The notes beneath the pieces are model-generated. The model saw nothing but the letters and a program-made list of their open reading frames with translations, had not been told where the DNA came from and did not search any database. From Spinellus fusiger (Eukaryota > Mucoromycota > Mucoromycetes > Mucorales > Phycomycetaceae), in assembly GCA_025094145.1 (NCBI GenBank), contig JALLLS010000003.1, positions 310,001 through 374,000 on the forward strand: 64,000 nt of DNA, read 5' to 3'. This document shows positions 59,656-64,000 of the stretch, one piece after another (positions within the stretch are counted from its first letter, which is position 1; each line of letters begins with the position of its first letter). The translations under genes were made by a program, and so were the position numbers.

Positions 59656-59656
59656 A
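58337..59656 (-). mobile_element. TA-flanked DDE transposon, right copy
   Basis: Mirror copy of 48831-50150, with TA at its inner (58335-58336) and outer (59657-59658) sides. The same transposase breaks are present as in the left copy, so both descend from one already inactive element. Confidence 0.9.
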
Positions 59657-60399
59657 TATATCATGACCGACCAATCGTGTCTATGGATTTCTTTACGAAT
59701 ATTTGGAAATTAGTGTAAATCTAATAGAATTAATACTAAAGGTAGCTATCGGTTTTAGATAAAATGTGAGTGTCATTAATTAAATACTCTCTACCACACA
59801 GAATAGATAACACCTGTTTTAATTTTTTTTTTTAAAAAAAAAAGGTATGCCTTCTTCAAACCTGAATAGAGTCATTTATACTTTGCTTAGCAAACGCACA
59901 GTAACTATGGTGTACTAAATATACTAATTTACTATAATAAACGCCATTGACTATCCATCATATAAGACAGCATAAATACTAGAGTCAATATTATAAAATA
60001 TTTTCCTATTTACCTTGTGCATGATAAACAATGTAGTGATATATAGTCATAGAAAGAATAGAATAGAGCATATTATTGTCTTTTAACTATTAACAATGCA
60101 GTAGCCATTAAATAAAGAAACTCTATTCAATGGGTTTAAAAAAGCATATTATGAATTTAGAGATTACTTCTGTACATCATCCAAGACACAATATTAAAAG
60201 ACCAATGATTTAATAAAACTCTTCTCTAAAATACACGGTTTGTGTGCTTCTTTCTTGGTATGATTTTAGGGATGGAATATTTCTTTATTTGTAACTCATC
60301 CACTTCAATTATGCACAGAGCTATCTCATATGTTTAGTTCTTAAATCGAATCAATAACCGAAAGAAAAATGTCTCTTAAACACCACAATTTTTTACACT
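59657..60399. other. AT-rich sequence without recognised genes
   Basis: Flank of the inverted-repeat region. Homopolymer T and A runs occur at 59825-59845. Nothing coding is supported. Confidence 0.4.
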
Positions 60400-60930
60400 A
60401 TCTGTGCTATTCAGCACCATGAACTTATTCTTTAGGACTATAGAATTGTAGAGAAAAGATACTAGCATTGAACTTTGTCTAGTTATTTTGAACCAGATGC
60501 TGAACATAAAATCCACCTTGGCTAAGGCACTTTGCCTACTTAACATGCCTGCTTCCACTGTAGAAAGCATAGTGAAGTATTTTAAGATGATCAATAGTAT
60601 AATAATCGATCTTTAATTGCTATTTCAATATTGTTATTTCAATCCAATGAAGCCTCTGTCGTTCTATATCATAAGTATTATTAGAAAGAATAAAAGGTTG
60701 TGATCCACTAAGGAAAAGCCAGAGTCTATTGTAGACAGGAATAGGGTAACATATAGAAGGTACTAGACAGCCTTATTGCCAGTATGATAAAGTAATACCA
60801 GACTGTGGTGGATATCAGTAACTAATGGTGGTTAGTATATAACCTACAAATAAAACTACTGTTTTATATTATAAACAATTTTTTATGTATCGAGAATTCT
60901 ATGCCTCTATCTAATGAATTCATAAAGTAA
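60400..60930 (+). pseudogene. Relic of a Tc1/mariner element, shortened
   Basis: Plus strand keeps parts aligned with the element at 54823: ATGCTGAACATAAAATCCACC and TTGGCTAAGGCACTT (helix-turn-helix region), then a jump to the end with AGACAGCCTTATTGCCAGTAT, CTACTGTTTTATATTATAAA and CTAATGAATTCATAAAG. The catalytic middle is missing and all frames are broken. Confidence 0.6.
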
Positions 60931-62029
60931 TAATATTATAAGATATTGTTCTATAGTCACACCCAATTGAATTTAACACTTGCCTAAATCTTAATAAAAT
61001 AATGCTTTCTTTTATATAAAACTCTTATTCTTTCCAAATATTATTAAACTATCACAACATTTCAGATATATTCAGAAACTCACACCCGTGAAAATATAAA
61101 AAGGCATAAGATAGAAAAATATGGGGCATTTATTACCAGTTTAAAGCTATATTAAAACGGACTGTCATCGCAAGCGTAGTTGAGATGAAAAAGCCCATAG
61201 TTTAAAATAGTATCAGGAACATAAAAGATATGAAATAGTTTATTTACATCCCTCCAAAAAAGGTAGCCATGCTACTGCGAGTGTAATTTTTATTTATTTA
61301 TAACACTGTTCATATATAATATTATCATAAATGAATGGGCATCTTAGGAATGAATTTAAAGCATTCACCGTATTTATAAAAATAGTATTATGTATAATAA
61401 AAAAAAGTGAGAACATGCAAGCATCGACAGTTTTAAAATGTAGAGTTCTTTTTTTTAGTATTTATACTTTACCTTAATATTTTTATAACCTCATAAATTA
61501 CTTAGATATAGATTCAATGCCTTCAATATATGAAAAATTATTAAGACAAATAAACAGTTTGCTACTAAATTAATTAGTACTCAATGAGCCTCACATTGAC
61601 ATCAATAGCAACTTATTATCTCTACCCCAACCTGTTAATTAGGCTACCTATTACTTCTTTCAATTTTATTTCATTTAAAATAATCATATCTGTCTCTAAC
61701 TATTGACTGTTTGTCTACAATATATTATTCTTTCTAATGAACCTTCAAAAGCAAGCCTAAAAGTTCTCGATTGTATATAAATATTGGCTTTAGGATGGCT
61801 TACTTGATGATTTTCTTATATAAATTGATAATTTATGCTCTCTTTCAATACTTTTATTATTGATGCTATCATTATTTTCCTGTAAACTGTAGCTATATTC
61901 ACAGTTTAAACAAGAAAAAAGACAAAACTCGAGGCAATAAAAAGTAACCCTCAAAAAGTATTTCCCTTCTTAAAACTCAGATTCTCTTTTTTAGTTTCAT
62001 ATTTTATTTTAATAGTGTTATAACTTTAT
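60931..62029. other. AT-rich sequence without recognised genes
   Basis: About 1.1 kb with no ORF above 60 codons and no repeat that I could match. Confidence 0.4.
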
Positions 62030-63095
62030 TAATTCATTAGATAAAAACGTGAAACTTTCAATAGATGCATAAAATAGTGTTTATAATACAAAAAAATATT
62101 GTAAGGTTAATTAATAACCACTGTGGCCACCTTTGACATCTATCACTACTATTTGGCATCTCCGCCCCATGCTGCCAATGAGGGTATCTATCACTTCCTT
62201 TGACATTTTATCCCATTCCAGCATCAGGGCCATCTCCAACTTCTCTTTGGTAGCATACACCCTTCTATAATTTCTAATGAAACCATTCAGTTAGGTCTAC
62301 AGACGCTCAATGGAATTGAGATCGGGACTTTGCGAGGGTCAGTAAAGAGTCATCACTATACCATTTACTACCTTTCAATAAAGTTGTTTTGCTCGTACAA
62401 GGTCTAGCATTGTTCTACTGTAGGCAGTAGCTGACTCTAGGGTTTAGGAGAGAGGTATTTTAGTTCATGTCAGTAGACATCTCCCAAGATATCAATGTAC
62501 TTGTCGAAGTCTATCCTGCCCTCCACTACCATCCATCTCTCTTCACTGTCACCACGGAAACAGCCTCATACGGTCACTCCATCACCTCCAAAATTCCTTG
62601 TTTCCAAGACATTATTTCCAAGACATTATTGAGCTCAAAGGCCTTGCCATACTGTCTGATGACTTTTATGCTCTCCTGTTATAGCTCATGAGCTCAGATC
62701 TGGACTCATGGGTCCAGACGATCTCTTATCAATGTCCATGGGTCCAACCAGCATGCTCATGGGTTCACTGGAGTCTTGCCTCCATGTTGTTCTTGATACT
62801 TTGATGGCCATGTCTACCATGATGGCCTACTTGGTCTGGAGGAAGTCACTCACTAGTGCTCTTTTCAAGCACCTGAGGGCCTTATCATTCAGTTTTCTTC
62901 TTCGGCCAATCTTGTGTGAGGGCAACACTAAGCCTGTCTTCTGGAAGTGTTTCATTATGTTCTTCACAGTGGGATAAGACATGTTGAACATACAATATGT
63001 CTCGGCCATGGCGGTGTTCAGGTTCAACACCTTGTACAGGATAGCTAAGCGAGTCTCATTGCTAGTATATTTTTGATATATCTCAGAAGTTTTGA
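62030..63095 (-). pseudogene. Decayed Tc1/mariner element, minus strand
   Basis: The minus strand follows the element at 54823 over nearly its whole length. It runs from NTAMAETYCMFNMSYPTVKN and KLNDKALRCLKRALVSDF (helix-turn-helix region) through a region equivalent to the catalytic core to a C-terminal part near 62110-62270 and the CTAATGAATT motif near 62035. Many stops and shifts. I could not find clear terminal repeats. Confidence 0.75.
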
Positions 63096-64000
63096 AAAAA
63101 ATAATTAGTGTTGGATGTAGACATTATAAAATCAAATAAAAAGAAGTGTAGTGATAGGCAGGAATATCTATCTGTTGGCTCGGAGTGTAATGAGACGTTG
63201 AATAGTTTAAATAAAATAATTAGAGACATAGAGGTAACATTTCATTGTAAATAATGTGTATATAAACCATAGGATAGAACTTTCTAATAATCAATTATCT
63301 TCTTTTTTATTTTCTGAATCGCATTGTAGAGGCCAGGCTCTCTCTAAATATTGAAACGGACAGTACTTCCAATTCTCTTTTCTATTTTCTGTCTTCTGTA
63401 ACATCGTAGGTTATATACTCTTTTGTGTATGATTTTTGTGTTGGTAGCCACTCTCTCTCTCTCTCGAAACCTACTTTCCTCTTAGATCTCTCACTGCCTT
63501 TAATTATAGAAGTGTTATAAGAGGAAATAAGAGCTTGTTTATTAGTAAAGATACCCATTCTAATTCTAAAAAAATAAATAAATAAAAATATACGTTACTG
63601 AGGCACATTCATAGTATCTACAACTGAAAATAAGTATTATAAGCATGAATGAGAAGTAGTAGTATCCTTCATTATGAAAATACAATGACTTATCCTATCT
63701 ACATATTTTTACACTTCTACTACATATTTATTCTAGAGTTAAAGGTCCATCGAGTTGGGTAGAGTTAGTGTAAATACTATCCTACGTGTTCATCTGTATT
63801 TCATGTAATTACTATGACTTTGTTTTCCATCAGCACTCACAAAAGAGTGTATGATATTTAGAAGCTGATACTTTTTTAAACTATTTATAAGATTTTTCTT
63901 TAATATATTTGTATTTTTATATATACAAAAGATGGTACGGGAGGAGTAAATTAATAAGAAACAAAAGAAAAAGTGTATACATTTTCTTATTCATAAACAG
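63096..64000. other. AT-rich sequence without recognised genes
   Basis: Contains a CT dinucleotide run at about 63450-63466. No coding region, RNA gene or matched repeat was found up to the window edge. Confidence 0.4.

Overview
The window looks like a chromosomal piece of an early-diverging fungus, most probably Mucoromycota. Genes are compact, carry many short introns (about 40-120 bases), and sit in AT-rich spacers. The gene set joins fungal markers (Zn2Cys6 regulator, riboflavin enzyme RIB3) with genes more familiar from animals (muskelin, DNAJC12-like J protein, DDX21-type helicase with GUCT domain, PTAR1, conventional myosin II). A Fanzor (eukaryotic TnpB relative) relic also fits this group. 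No tRNA, rRNA or CRISPR array was recognised. All exon joins were inferred by eye from splice signals, reading frame and family conservation. || Layout. 1-15 kb: a small single-pass membrane protein, an Alba-domain protein, PUS1 tRNA pseudouridine synthase, NUS1 (cis-prenyltransferase subunit), a 12-exon muskelin and a Zn2Cys6 factor. 15.7-20.4 kb: a nest of TA-flanked DNA transposons sharing CACACC-type ends; one copy holds the Fanzor remnant, and another has an LTR-like insert that itself holds a Tc1/mariner element. 21.4-28.0 kb: DDX21-like helicase, DNAJC12-like protein and USO1/p115 tether. 28.1-29.9 kb: another transposon copy. 30.3-35.7 kb: RIB3, a YihQ-type GH31 protein whose two catalytic aspartates are replaced, and an unrecognised protein. 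35.7-38.3 kb: repeat debris. 38.4-48.4 kb: short-tailed myosin II, dCMP deaminase with a 14-base exon, a two-LIM protein divergently paired with PTAR1, and an aldo-keto reductase. || 48.83-59.66 kb is the most unusual part. Two inverted arms of about 3.3 kb, apparently identical, flank 4.2 kb that carries a frameshifted aldehyde dehydrogenase and a decayed Tc1/mariner element. The outer end of each arm falls at the terminus of a TA-flanked transposon, so the whole 10.8 kb has the form of a composite element around a host metabolic gene. The arms also carry identical copies of a near-perfect hairpin MITE. The last 4 kb holds further Tc1/mariner relics and AT-rich sequence. || The genes form no single pathway: they cover RNA modification and ribosome work (PUS1, DDX21, Alba), dolichol synthesis and ER-Golgi traffic (NUS1, USO1), cytoskeleton (myosin II, LIM) and small-molecule metabolism (RIB3, DCD1, AKR, ALDH). 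Several -1 frame breaks (USO1, AKR, three in ALDH) may be real decay or long-read assembly errors.
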